A stretch of DNA of 64,000 nucleotides from Lobosporangium transversale (taxonomy: Eukaryota; Mortierellomycota; Mortierellomycetes; Mortierellales; Mortierellaceae). The notes beneath the pieces are model-generated. The model did not search any database. It saw only the letters and a list, made by a program, of their open reading frames with translations, and was not told where the DNA came from. How positions within the stretch are numbered: position 1 is the first letter of the stretch; every line of letters begins with the position of its first letter. The stretch covers positions 124,001 to 188,000 of the forward strand of contig NW_019029027.1 in assembly GCF_002105155.1 (NCBI RefSeq), in the 5' to 3' direction. Positions 48,801 through 60,023 of the stretch are shown one piece after another. A program made the position numbers and the translations under genes.

Positions 48801-51800
48801 CCTCATGTGGTCCATCAAGTGTGTACTCAGTCTCGCTCCAGCGGTAGTAGACATAGAACACCTCCTTCTTAGTGTCATACAAGAGCTGCGTAACGTACTT
48901 CTTGCCAGTGCTCTTCTCAATAAAGACACAGTCATATACTTCATCTTCATCATAGTATACGAATGAGTGCTTGGCAATAGGAGCAACTTCATCAACCTTG
49001 GCCTTACGGATGGTCAGGACTTGAACTGTGCGCTTCCAGACACCGTCAACCTTCTGCAAAGCGCCATATGCAACACCTTCAGCTCCAGTGGCAACATCCT
49101 GGGCAACTTGACCAACACCATGAGCAGCGCTCTCTGCAGCACCAGCGACAGCTGATCCAACTCCCCTGATTGTGTCTTCACCTGATTTGACAACACGGCG
49201 GAACCATGAAGCCTTCTTGGGGACGGCTGGCTGAGTGACAACTCCTTTTTCAATCTTGGTGGCAACCTCGATGACCTTCTTCTCTCCAGCTACAGTCACT
49301 TCCTTCTCTTCTACTTCATCCTTGGGTTCAATGACTGTCTCCTTCTGCTCGTGGTGCTCAAGGATGATCTCCTCTCCTTGGTTGATGGTCTTGGTTTCCT
49401 CTTTGATAATGACATCACCAGTGGTACTCTTTGTTTCTTCAGTGACAACAGTGGTAACTTCTGTCTCTTCGATTACTTCCTCAATCACCTCGGTTTCTTC
49501 GACTACCTCATGTGTGATTGTTTGGTAGGTGAAGCGTTCTATAATAGAGTGAACATTCAGTAGATAGATTAGTAAACATCATTCATATATAGCCTCACAG
49601 TACATAGTAGAGATGGTATAGATCCTTACCAGAAACAGCTGTTTCGCGCTCAGTCCAAGTGATGCCAAAGATGGTTACATAGGTGACCTTGAAGGCTTCC
49701 TTGGCTTCCGCAATTGTCTTGTGGGGTCCATCAAGCTTGTAGTCGGTCTCACTCCAGCGGTAGTAGACATAGTACACATTCTCCTTAGTGTCATACAAAA
49801 GCTGGGTGACGTGCTTCTTGCCAGTGTCCTTCTCAACCAACACAGAATCATATACTTCATCATCATAGTACACGATAGAGTGTTCGGCAATGGGTGCAGC
49901 CTCATCGACCTTACCCTTGCGAGTGACTATGACCTCGACAGATCTCTTCCAAACGCCATCGACCTTCTCCAATGCTCCACTAATGGCTGCTTCAGCTCCA
50001 GAGGCAATGCGACGGAACCATGAGGTCTCCTTAGAGATGGCAGGTTGAGGGACCTCTCCCACATGGGTAACAGTGGCAACTGCCTTGATGACCTTCTTGT
50101 CCTCATGAGTGATGACCTCGGCCTTATCGGTCTGTTCAACCTTAATCTCACCAGTAACGGTCTCTGTGGTGGTAGTGGTAGTCTCCTCCTGTACTGGGAT
50201 TCCTTCAATGACTGCTTGTCTCTCCTCCACGACAGTGACCTCGACATCCTTCTCCTCCACGATCTCTTCGACCTCTTCGACTTCCTCATAGGTCTCATAG
50301 ATCTGGTGGACATAGGTGAAGCGATCTATTACACACATCCAAAGACATAACAGTCAGTATCTTTGACACTCTCTGGCCCTATTCTTTTAGCACAAACAAA
50401 TACTGAGCAACTACTCCTTATCCTTACCTGAAACAGCATTCTCACGGTCCTTCCATTCGATGCCGAACTTCTGAGTGTAGGTGACCTTGAAGGCTTCCTT
50501 GGCACGATCAACATCTTCGTGAGGTCCATCGAGTGTGTACTCGGTCTCGTTCCAGCGGTAGTAGACATAGTAGACCTTCTGCTTAGAGTCGAACAGCAGC
50601 TGAATGACATACTTCTTGTCTGTACCATTCTCAGTCAAGACACAGTCATACACCTCGTCATCATAGTAGACAAATGAGTGCTTGGCAATGGGAGCAACTT
50701 CGTCAACCTTGGCCTTACGAGTGGTCAAAACCTGGACTGTGCGTTTCAAGACACCGTCAACCTTCTGGAAAGCGCCATATGCAACACCTCCAATTGTGAG
50801 AATAGCACCCTTTGTGACAGCCTCACCAGCTGGAAGAATACGACGGAACCAGGAAGTCTCCTTTGGGACAGCAGGCTGGCTAACGGTTCCAGTCTTCCTG
50901 GTAACCACACTCTGCTTGACATCCTTGTCCTGAACAACGGCTACATCAGGGCTCTTCTCTTTCTCCTTTTCCTTTTCAAAGATAATCTCATTTGAAGAGC
51001 TTTCGACAGCAGTACCACTTTCGTGAGTAATGGTCTCCTGGGTTTTCTCGGTATGGACACTGATATCCTTGATTTCTCTCTGTTCTCCGCAGGTAATGAT
51101 AATCTCAGCTTCCTTTTCATCCACAATCTCTTCGATTTCCTCGATTTCTTCGACGGTTTCGTATTCTTGGATGATGTAAGTATAGCGTTCTATTAATTGC
51201 AATAGAGCAATATACTGTTAGCATGTCTTAATAACGATTAATTAAGAACCCAAAAGTTCATTTGAATTGGATTTACCAGAAGTAACATTTTCGCGCTCAG
51301 ACCAGGTAATGCCAAAGGTGCTCTTATAGATGATCTTGAAGGCTTCCTTGGCTTCCTCAATTGTCTTGTGGGGTCCATCAAGCTTGTAGTCGGTCTCACT
51401 CCAGCGGTAGTAGACATAGTACACATTCTCCTTAGTGTCATACAAGAGCTGGGTGACGTGCTTCTTACCAGTGTCCTTCTCAACCAACACAGAATCATAT
51501 ACTTCATCATCATAGTACACGATAGAGTGTTCGGCAATGGGTGCAACTTCATCGGCCTTAGCCTTGCGAGTGGTCAGCACCTGGACAGATCTCTTCCAAA
51601 CACCATCGACCTTCTCCAAGGCTCCACTAGCAACTCCCTCGGCTCCAGAGGCAATGCGACGGAACCATGAGGTCTCCTTTGTGACTGCAGGCTCTGCAAT
51701 GACTCCTGTCTTGATAGTTTTAACCTCTCTGCGATCCTTAACATCATCAGCAACAGCAATGCTTGTGGCCTCTTCTACTATTTCCTCAATCGTAACACTC

Positions 51801-54800
51801 TGAGTTTGCTCGTCATTCCTGGAGACAGTAGTTTTTCTACTCTCTACTTGGTCTCCTGTTACAATCGCAACATCCTTGACTGTCTCAACAACGACATCAT
51901 TCTGAGTATTGACGATTGTCGTTTCAACCTTGGTAGTCTCATCGTCAACTTTGATAACACGATTTTGAGCCATGATGGTGGCAACCTCCTCTTCATCAAT
52001 GTCTTCCTCAATCTCTTCGATTGTCTCGTAGACTTCGTAGACTTGTGTTTGGTAAGTCCATTTATCTAATAAAGCAATAGAGTCGTTATTAGTTAAAAAA
52101 ATGCAAAGATATTCGGTTTTTTTTTCTCCTTGTCATTAGAATTAAACATACCATTGACGCAAGTCTCGCGATCTTTCCATTCAACACCAAATTTATCGTG
52201 GTAGGTAATCTGGTATGTCTTCTTAGCCTCCTCGATGGTATTGATAGGTTCGCTGAGACGATAGTGTGTCTCATCCCAGCGATAGTAGATGTAGTAGACG
52301 TGTTGCTCGGAGTTATAAATAAGTTGTACTACATGAGTGGCACCAGTGCTCTTCTCTGTAACGACAGCATTGTAGACATCCTCATCGAAGTAGACAACGG
52401 AAGTCTTAGCAATAGGACAGACTTCGTCAACTGCAGCCTTACGAGTGGTAACAACATTTGTCTTGCGCTTCCAGATGCCATTCACTTGCAAAAGGACACC
52501 GACAACAGCTCCAGCCGCAGTACTGCCAGGTGTAGGGGAGATTCTACGGAACCATGAAGTCTCCTTGCTGACTGCAGGCTTGGTGATAGTTAGAGTTGTG
52601 TTGCTAATTTCCTTAACTGTGGATGTCTCCTTTGTACCCTTATCCTCCACAGTTGTCTCGACCTCGTGGGCTACAATGACATTGCTACTTGTAGTGATAT
52701 CTTTGACCTCCTCAGTAGCAATAGTAGTGCTGGACTCGACATGCTCGTCGTCAACAACCTGGATGATATCTTCCTCAAAGTTGATTTCATGATGGACAAC
52801 ATCCCACTCAGTGGTGGTGGTAGTTTTGCGAGTATCCCAGGAAATACCAAAGGTCTCAACATATTTGTTCTTGAATTGAGACTTTGCGATTTCAACAGTC
52901 TCGTAAGGTCCATCAAGGGTGTAATCAGACTCACCCCAACCAAGATAGACATAGTAAGTCTTGGTGACAGTGTTATAGAGCAGCTGAGTAGTGTAAATGA
53001 TGCCAGTAGCACGCTGTGTAAGGATAGTATGGTAAACTTCGCTATCCTTGTAAACCTCAACCTCATCGGCCATAGGGTTAACAGTGTCAATACGAGGGTT
53101 TGAATCAGATCTTGGGAGGCTACGAGTTGCTGAGGTATCAGCAGTGCCCTTCTTGGTGACAGTTCCGGTGACAGTTCCGGCGCTATCGCTTTCAATCACA
53201 ATAGTGTCGTATTCAAAGTCAACAGTAGTCCATTCCTCACCAGATGAAATGACAGCCTCCCTCTCGGTCCACTCAATGCCAATCTTGGATGAGAAGATCT
53301 CCTGGAACTCCCTTGTTGCGATCTCTGCACTATCATAAGGGCCTTCGAGCTGACCTTCGGTGGATCCCCATTGAACGTAGATGTAGTAGACGTTCTTGGT
53401 GTTATCGGACAAGAGCTGCATCTCATAGTCGACGCCAGTACCAGCTTCAACTAAATGGCAAGCCCAGATGGTGCCGTCAGTCTCCAGGACAGTGGCATTC
53501 TGGATAGGGCTTTGTCTGTGGACGCGGACAATGCGACGGGTTCTGGTGATTGTGGTCGTCGTGATAGTGTATCGAGTGAGATATTGGATATAGCGGGTGT
53601 AGACAGTCTTGTACTCAGTGACTTCACGCTCAATCATATTGACATCGTACGACTGGTTGACCTCCAAGGTGGTGAGCCAAGTAAACTTGACAGCATCATA
53701 TGCCCAGACAGTCTTGCTGATAGAGCGCTCGACGAGAACAGCCTTATTATCTACAAAGTCGACAACTTGATTAGAGTTGGAGATCAAAGACAAGGAACCA
53801 TCCTCTGAGAACTGCCATTGCTGGCGCGAAGCATCTGTCTGCTTTTTGGCCAAGACCAGAGAGCCATTGCTGTCGACGGTTAAATAAAGACCAGTGAAGC
53901 GGTTGATAATATAAGAGTCCTCAAGCTTCCAGAGTTGGAGATCAACCAAAGCATGGCGTTCGTTTGAACCGAATCGCTTCTGGACAGTGGTGTGGATCGT
54001 CGCTCCTTCTGCTCCGCGTTCGAGCAATTGAGTAGTAGAGATGGAAGCAACCTTGTTACCGACAACCAAGTAAAACCAAGTCTCCTTGGGAGCGACAAGG
54101 GATTGCTCAGTCTTGGCATATTCAATAACTTCATTAGTACCAGCGGATGAACGCAAGACAATCTCTTCAAACTCTTCATAGAACTCCAAGTCTTCCTGTT
54201 TTTCAACCTCAAGAAGGACAACCTCAGTAAAGATGAGCCATGAGAAGACGACCTCAAATACAGACCAGGTGATGGCAACAGAGCGGTTGACAAGAACGAC
54301 ATGTCCATCACGAATATTTAGAGCCAAGTGAGTATGTGTGATAGGGGAGATGCGACCACCTTCGATTGTCCACTTGATTGAGTTCTTGGGGAGAGCCTGG
54401 ATGAGGCGGGCATTCTCCTTAATATCACTCTCAATAGTCAAGGCAAGACCAGTGCGTTTATTGATCAAATATCCATCCTTGAGGGTCCAAAGCTGAATGT
54501 CCAGAAGAGCATGCTGATTGGACGACGCAGCAGTTGTCTGAGGGTGGACCGTAGCATAGGCACCTACGCGCATGTGATTGATAGAGTAGCCATGCTCGAT
54601 ATCAATAACATACCCGTTGGAAGCACGAAGGAAGAAATAGGCGACCTGCGAGAACTTGTCCAGCTTGCGGATTTGGGCTTTTTCCTTCTTAAGGTAAGTG
54701 ATTTCGCTCTCACTGATGACATCCATTTGCACCTCTTCTTCCTCTTCCTCCTCGACCTGCTCCGTGGTAGAGAGTTCCAAGGTCAACCATGAGAAGTGAA

Positions 54801-56964
54801 CCTCGCCGAATGCCCCTAATGATAAAAATTGTAATATTATAATTAAGAGCTCGTTCACGACTCGAATATATATAAAAATAAAGAGTTGTTGTTAAGAAAC
54901 TTACAGGTCTGAAGAATATCTCCTTGGCGAACCTTGCGGATGAAGGCGTGTGAGCCTTGATGACCATAGGCCAAGAACAGAGCGAACTCCTTGTGAGCAG
55001 CCAGGCGAATGACACCGTTCTCGACGACCCAGCGCTGAGTCGAAGCGTTAGTACGACTCGATTGGATGAGCTTGGCGTTGCCTTCGACTATGTGGGTATT
55101 TAGTTAAGAGATGATTAAATTAGAAGTGTTAGAGTCGAGTTTGCAAGAAAATCAACAATGCGCTCTAAATGATACTATGCGATATAACCTTCTGTTTCAC
55201 TAGCTTACCCTTATCAACAGACAGAACAAGACCTGAGCGACGATTGATGATGTAGCCATCCTGGTATCTCCAGAGCTGAAGTTCAAGAAGAGCATGGGAC
55301 TTCTTACCAGACTTGAGCCTCTGATGACCCAATTGAATAAGAGTGCCGGATTTCAAATGGCTGATGCCACGGCCATGCTGGATTTCAAGGACGAGGTCAC
55401 TGATACCGGACTTGAGATAGAACCAGCAATCAGTTGGTACGCTCTTGTGCTCCTGCACACGTGCGAGGTGGCTGGTCTCGTATTCCTTAAGGAGCTCAAC
55501 GTCATCTTCAGTAGAAACAGTGCGTTCCTCAGTCAGCCATTGGAACTGGACGGACTCGAAGGACCCTAATAGTTGTCAAAGAGATGAAAACAAATGATGT
55601 TATTATTAGATATGGGGCTGCTGTTTTATTTGACAGAAGCGACACGTGCATATTTGCGCTTATGCAATGTAAACTTACAACGCTGGTCGAGGTTCTTCTT
55701 ATCCTTGCGTTCATTGAGCGAAATACGAGCTCCATCGCGAGTACCATCGCCGTCAACGTCCAAGACAAGATCAGGGTTACTCTTCAAATGAATGAAACCG
55801 TTGGAGACACCCCACTGTTGGTTAGCATTGTCCTCAGTCTTGCGGGTCCATTGAATAAGACGGGTGCCTGGCTTCAAAGCGCCTTCACTGGCATCTAGAA
55901 CCAAACCAGTACGACGGTTGATAATGAAGCCGTTCTCGAAGCGCCAAAGTTGCAATTCCAAGAGGGCGTGTCTCTTTGCAGAGGCAAACAGTTTTTGGTT
56001 GTTGAGTTCCAGGTATGCGCCAGGCTTGGTGTGGTCGCGGAAAAAGCCGTGCTCGACATCAAGAACAAGGGCAGAAGCTCTGGACTTGATGTAGAACCAT
56101 TTTTGAACGGGGAAATCAGTGTGGACGAGAATCTTGGCTTCCTCGAGACCCTCGTCAAAAGTCGATGAGCGGGTCATGACGCGAGATTGCTTGAGCCATG
56201 ATGTCTGAGCAAGCTCGAGAGTCCCTGCGGATCAAGAAATGAATTTAAAAAAAAAAAAAAAAAAATCAAAGTTCGCTTGCAATCCTTCTCTATCTTCTTC
56301 ATTACTCCACCCTTTCTTTGATTCACACACTTACAGGTATTAGCAGAGGCCAAAGATGACTTGAGTTCAACCAATTGGACACGGGAACCCTCCTTGTTAG
56401 ATTCGACATTGACAACGAACTTGGGCTTGTGTACCAATTGAATATTGCCATCCGTAACATTCCATAGCTGATTATGACTACCTTCCGCCTACAAAGATGA
56501 GATAAGATATTAACAATCTATAAACGGAAAGCAAGTGATGCAACTATCAAAGGAAAGTGTATTGGCAGCATTTTGAGGGAAGCAGATTTTACCTCAGTCA
56601 AAGCCTTGTGCTGTTGGATCAGCTTAACACCGACAACGGCAGTGCGGCCATAGATGTCAAAAACAAAGCCGGTTCTGCGGTTGATAATGTAACCATCTTC
56701 GTATCTCCAGAGCTGACGCTCCACTAGGCTCTTATCTGCATCCTCCAATGGGCGCTGCTTCTTCATAGAAATGTAGGCACCGACATCAGTAGCTGAAGTG
56801 ATCCAGCCAGCTTCCAGATCCATAACAAGGCCAGAGGCACTAGACTTGATGTAAAACCAGTCATCCTTCTGAATGGGGACCACTTCTTTTACGATGGTTG
56901 TCTCTGATATCCGTAAAGAAAATAAATAAAATTAATACGTAAAATAAAACCAACCATGGACTTT

Positions 56965-56999
<35 letters not shown>

Positions 57000-59900
57000 T
57001 GCTTTTTACCAGTCCTAGTAATAGTACGGTCGTATTTGAGCCATTCAAAGATGGCAGGTACGAACTCCCCTATAAAAAAAAAAAAAAAAAAAGTGAACCA
57101 AAGGTAAGTAAATATATTTCGTTCTATACTAACGTTAGTTTTATAGAGTTAATAGCTTACACTGCTGGTCAAGGTTATTCTGTGACTTGGGACGCTGGAG
57201 TGAGAGACGTGCACCTGTCTTGGAGCCATCACCCTCAATATCAATAGCAAAGTTAGGCTTGCCTTGGACGATCAAGCTACCATTCACAGCTTCCCAGCGC
57301 TGATGGTGGCCCTCCTATTTTTAGTGGAGTATGAAATGATGAATAATGAGCATAAACTCTTTTTCTTTCTTTTTTCTTTTTTTTTTTTCTTTTGGGAAAA
57401 CTGTTTTGTTTGCTTTACCTTTCCTTCCTTACGGACGCCTTGCATGAGACGAGCGCCATAACGGACAACACCCTGTTTGCAATCAAGAACATACTGAGAT
57501 CTTCTGTTGATAAAATAGCCGTTGTCATAGCGCCACAACTGCGACTCGATCTTGGAGTGATCATCGCCAGTGGACTCGGTGATCTGGGTGTTCATGTTGA
57601 CAAGGACATTGGGAGACATAGGATCGGAGAGCAGGCCCTGCTCAATATCAACGACATGACCAGATGATGATGACCGGATGTAGAACCAACCATTGGTAGG
57701 AGGGACCTTGACGGGAGCCAAAGTGACAGGGGCTGGAACTAATGACCATTTCGAATGCATAACCATAATGGGTTAGATTCTGATGTATGTATTGTATCTG
57801 ACTAAATGTTTCCCAATCACTTACTCTCACGGTCTGCAATACTCTCAGCGGTAGATGGGCTACCAAGCCATGTGAATCGAGCTTCCTCAAGAATCCCTAC
57901 AAGTTTTTTTTTTTTTTTTTATTTTTATTTTTATTTTTTGAAAGTTGATTTTAATATTAGTACAAGACGCATTCTTTTAATCAACATAATGAAGACATGT
58001 CATAACGTTGTAGTCAGGCTTACATTGTTGATCGGAGTTTGAAGTAGAAGGTTTGCGCTCCCCGATCGCAATCTTGGCGCCATCTTTGGTTCCGTCGCCA
58101 TCAATATCAAGGACCAGACGTGAATTGTAGACGTTGGCAATGAAGCCATTCTCGTAAAACCAGTGTTGGTTGCGAGCATCCTATATATAGGACCGGATAC
58201 AACAGGTATTGTTGATTAGAAACCATAAACATAGAAGTGATTGTCATTGTTAAAATGTATTTCTCGCAGAGTCACTTGCCTTGCCAGCCTTGCGGTGCCA
58301 TTGAATGACTCTTGCAGAAAGTTTGATGGCGCCTATAAACGAGGGAGATAAAGATACAAGGAATCAGTCAATAAACAGTGTCTTGATTACTCACTCGTTA
58401 ACCAGCAACGTTGTATGTATGAAGAGCTACGTTTAATATTTAAAAATAAAAAGTAAAAAATAAAAAATACTAAAAAAAAAAAAAAAAAAAAAAAAACATA
58501 CCGCCCTGAATATCAAGAACAAGACCGGTACGTCGATTGATCAAGAAACCAGCTTCATAGCGCCAGAGTTGAAGTTCCAAGAGGGCATGGCGATTTTCTC
58601 CATTGTCGATCTTCTGGTGGTTCATTTCAGCGCGAGCACCAGCCTTCATTGGATCTGTGAAGATACCATGCTCAATATCAACGACGAGACCAGAGGCAGC
58701 TGACTTGATGTAGAACCAGTTAGTGGGGAAGTTGTCAGGACGAACAGAGATAGACTCGGCTCTAGAGGGTGTGGGTGAGGCTGGGCGGTTGTTACCACCG
58801 GCGGGGAATGACCCTAATTTTATTTTAATGTTTCAATGGTCAATAGAAATAAAAAAGATCAGTTTTTCCTTCTCTGCCATTGGTCGGTTGGGTTTATGAA
58901 TTCAGCAGTACAAAAAGAGGCTTTACATTTCTGTTTCTCGTTATTGGGCTTCTTCTCTTGAAGAGTGATCTTGGTGCCATCACGGGTGGCATCGCCGTCG
59001 AGGGTGATGACAAGCTTAGGATTGCTTGCCAAAGTCAGAACACCATCCTCGTTCAACCACTGCTGACCAGCAGCATCCTATTAGGATTCAATAGAGTGTA
59101 CAGTCAAAGATGATCAGTAATGGATACATACATAAAAGCATTAAGCACGATTTTTTTTTTTTTTTTAACCAATTGCGTCTTGGTGATGGCCAGACTGTGG
59201 CTACATTACCTTGCCAGTCTTGCGGACATTCTGGATGATACGCGAGTTGGCACGGAGAGCACCTGGATTATGCAACAGAAAAACGAAGAGATAGAGATTA
59301 ACAAAAGTACATGGTCAACAATGGATTCATCTAGGCCTTGACGTGGTTCAGAAGCATGCAACAAACACATTTTGACCCTTGACCCCATCTCCCTTTGGAA
59401 AAATCTTGAGAAAAAAAAAAATCTACTGACAAACTAATCATTGACAAACTAGACTTTACTGATCCTCGATTGCTTTCCAAAGGAAAGTTTTTTTTTTTTT
59501 TTTTTTTATATATATATCTAAACTTCTATAGTGTTTTAAGGCACCATAATAGAGATTTATATAATGATGGAGAGAGTATTCCGATTCGATGCTGACGGAG
59601 TAAGAGCATCTGGCGGCTCCTCCAATTGTTGAACCTAGTATTATAATAGGACAACCCCTTACCCCTTACCCCTGTCCCGCCCCCATCCCATTTCGCCTCC
59701 CGTCTCCAATTTCTCCAATAAAATTAAAAAACTGTTTATGTATAAAAAAAAAAAAAAAAAAAAAAAGACTTGCCTCCTTGGACGTCCAAGACATAGCCAG
59801 TTCGGACATTGACGAGATAACCCTCCTCGGCCCTCCAGAGCTGCAATTCCAGCTGAGGGGTGACTTCAGCGTTCTTGGTAGCTTTGGAATGTGCGAGCTC

Positions 59901-60023
59901 GATACGGGCACCGGCCTTGGTAGGATCTTTCAAGAACCCGCTCTCAAGATCAAGAACGAGGCCTGCAATGCCTGACTGAATGAAAAAACTTCCTTTGGGG
60001 AATGACACATTGCTAGAAGCCAT
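36116..60023 (-). CDS. Giant modular protein: eight beta-trefoil-like modules plus 17 WGR-like modules
   Basis: One 24-kb gene of 31 exons; the joined frame is 20,442 bases, about 6,813 residues (roughly 750 kDa). Every junction has a GT-AG or GC-AG pair and preserves phase. No signal peptide (starts MASSNVSFPKGSFFIQSG), so cytosolic by inference. Residues 1 to about 1,400 hold eight ricin-B-type beta-trefoil-like modules; about 1,500 to 6,560 hold 17 WGR-like modules separated by acidic Thr/Val/Glu stalks; the last 252 residues are unique. WGR domains are known from PARPs and bacterial proteins, where they bind nucleic acid ends or proteins; trefoils bind glycans or proteins, so a multivalent scaffold is a fair guess but not shown. 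Alternative: several separate genes. Against that, each exon begins at an acceptor, lacks its own promoter-sized spacer (introns about 90-110 bases in the array) and continues the previous exon's phase. Exon coordinates are given in the four sub-entries. Sister modules are nearly identical, so assembly of the array should be regarded with care. Confidence 0.85.
38590..40870. repeat. Duplicated block copy 1 (offset 9,999 bases)
   Basis: Near-identical to about 48589-50869: exon 28, exon 27, the introns, and the 3' end of exon 26 match exon 20, exon 19 and the 3' end of exon 18. Introns match as well as exons. Identity ends near 40850, inside the KETSW signature region. Confidence 0.85.
40010..44330. 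repeat. Duplicated block A copy 1
   Basis: Near-identical to about 45960-50040. The offset is 5,951 bases up to roughly 41990 and 5,708 bases beyond it; the 243-base difference is one extra stalk repeat in exon 26 compared with exon 21. Covers part of exon 27, all of 26 and 25, and the 3' half of 24. Confidence 0.85.
41090..42540 (-). repeat. Stalk repeats of exon 26 (about seven 79-residue units)
   Basis: Units of the form KKTTASGSDVKDVPADVETK, EGTIVPEQDKDKDTPTTTII, DKTVTVVEKEQVTTVVETSE, VQITVDEEEVDTVDTTVPI, 79 residues each, with the last unit degenerate (KEAIATAPEAKDIPASEEAK). The sister exon 21 has one fewer unit. Thr/Val/Glu/Asp-rich, probably extended and unstructured or weakly beta. 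Confidence 0.8.
45960..50040. repeat. Duplicated block A copy 2
   Basis: Partner of 40010-44330; covers the 5' half of exon 22, all of 21 and 20, and the 3' half of 19. Overlaps the 9,999-offset block, so the array was built by successive unequal exchanges. Confidence 0.85.
48589..50869. repeat. Duplicated block copy 2 (offset 9,999 bases)
   Basis: Partner of 38590-40870. The encoded residues of exons 19 and 20 are the same as those of 27 and 28. Confidence 0.85.
52152..54815 (-). other. Giant gene exon 16: trefoil-like modules 7-8, coiled stalk, WGR-like 1-3
   Basis: A single 2,664-base exon bridging the two halves of the protein. It starts WAFGEVHFSWLTLEL, then an acidic run, trefoil-like module 7 (YFFLRASNGYVIDIEHG, NQHALLDIQLWTLKDGYLIN), linker WSVFEVVFSWLIFTE, module 8 (TWFYLVVGNKVASIS, RHALVDLQLWKLEDSYIINR, QQWQFSEDGSLSLIS), linker AVKFTWLTTLEVNQ, a Thr/Arg-rich segment (TRYTITTTTITRTRR), then three WGR-like domains at about 53460-53240 (YYIYVQWGSTEGQLEGPY), 53070-52810 (YYVYLGWGESDYTLDGPY) and 52420-52160 (YYIYYRWDETHYRLSEP). 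The first KETSWFRR signature appears just before the third. Domain borders are approximate. Confidence 0.8.
58181..58279 (-). other. GC-AG intron 5 of the giant gene
   Basis: The donor is GCAAGT after the AAG of HRKAGK and the acceptor is ATATATAG before GATGCTCGC. The equivalent intron of module 1 (59209-59078) has a normal GTAATG donor at the same codon, so the GC form is a derived change. Confidence 0.75.
59263..59773 (-). other. GC-AG intron 1 of the giant gene
   Basis: The donor is GCAAGT after GGA-G; the acceptor is AATCCAG. Use of GC is supported because joining at this site gives VLDVQG-GALRANSRIIQNV, parallel to VLDIQG-GAIKLSARVIQW of the next module. Confidence 0.75.

Larger units (their letters stand above)
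36971..52065 (-). other. Giant gene exons 17-30: fourteen one-exon WGR-like modules
   Basis: Exons: 52065-51277, 51189-50428, 50325-49630, 49538-48714, 48629-46380, 46277-45600, 45499-44699, 44614-43922, 43830-43006, 42921-40429, 40326-39631, 39539-38715, 38630-37764, 37657-36971. Each starts and ends in phase 1 and has four parts: an entry motif such as ERWVYQTTVHETIEEVEEVE; an acidic Thr/Val/Glu stalk of variable length; the signature PAVSKETSWFRR (variants KKASWFRR, KETSWLRR); and KVDGVWKRSVQVLTTRKAKV, APIAKHSFVYYDDEVYDSVL, then the WGR-like core (THVTQLLYD-type strand, VYYVYYRWSETDYKLDGPH, EEAKEAF, FGITWTERE). Exons 20, 25 and 28 look identical in protein sequence, as do 19 and 27. Confidence 0.85.
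54905..60023 (-). other. Giant gene exons 1-15: beta-trefoil-like modules 1-6
   Basis: Exons: 60023-59774, 59262-59210, 59077-58927, 58813-58502, 58332-58280, 58180-58024, 57896-57825, 57738-57419, 57314-57161, 57069-57010, 56903-56593, 56488-56335, 56224-55679, 55565-55209, 55087-54905 (1,044 codons plus one base). A module reads WFYIKS.ASGLVLDIEHGFF, then HALLELQLWRYEDGYIINRR, TGLVLDVQGG, a K-x-G-K or comparable turn, QQW, and LVLDVDGDGTRDGARISL ending near DQ. That is three subdomains with the Q-x-W type ending of ricin-B folds. Modules 1 and 2 are split over three exons with introns at equal places, modules 3, 4 and 6 over two main exons, module 5 is intronless. Between modules lies a linker of the form W-x-F-x-x-x-x-F-x-W-L (exons 7 and 10, starts of 4, 13, 14, 16). 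Confidence 0.8.

Noticed and set aside
38590-50869. Regularly spaced repeats as a possible transposon or satellite array
   Set aside because: The repeat units coincide with whole coding exons and introns of one gene; no terminal repeats, transposase or target-site signs.
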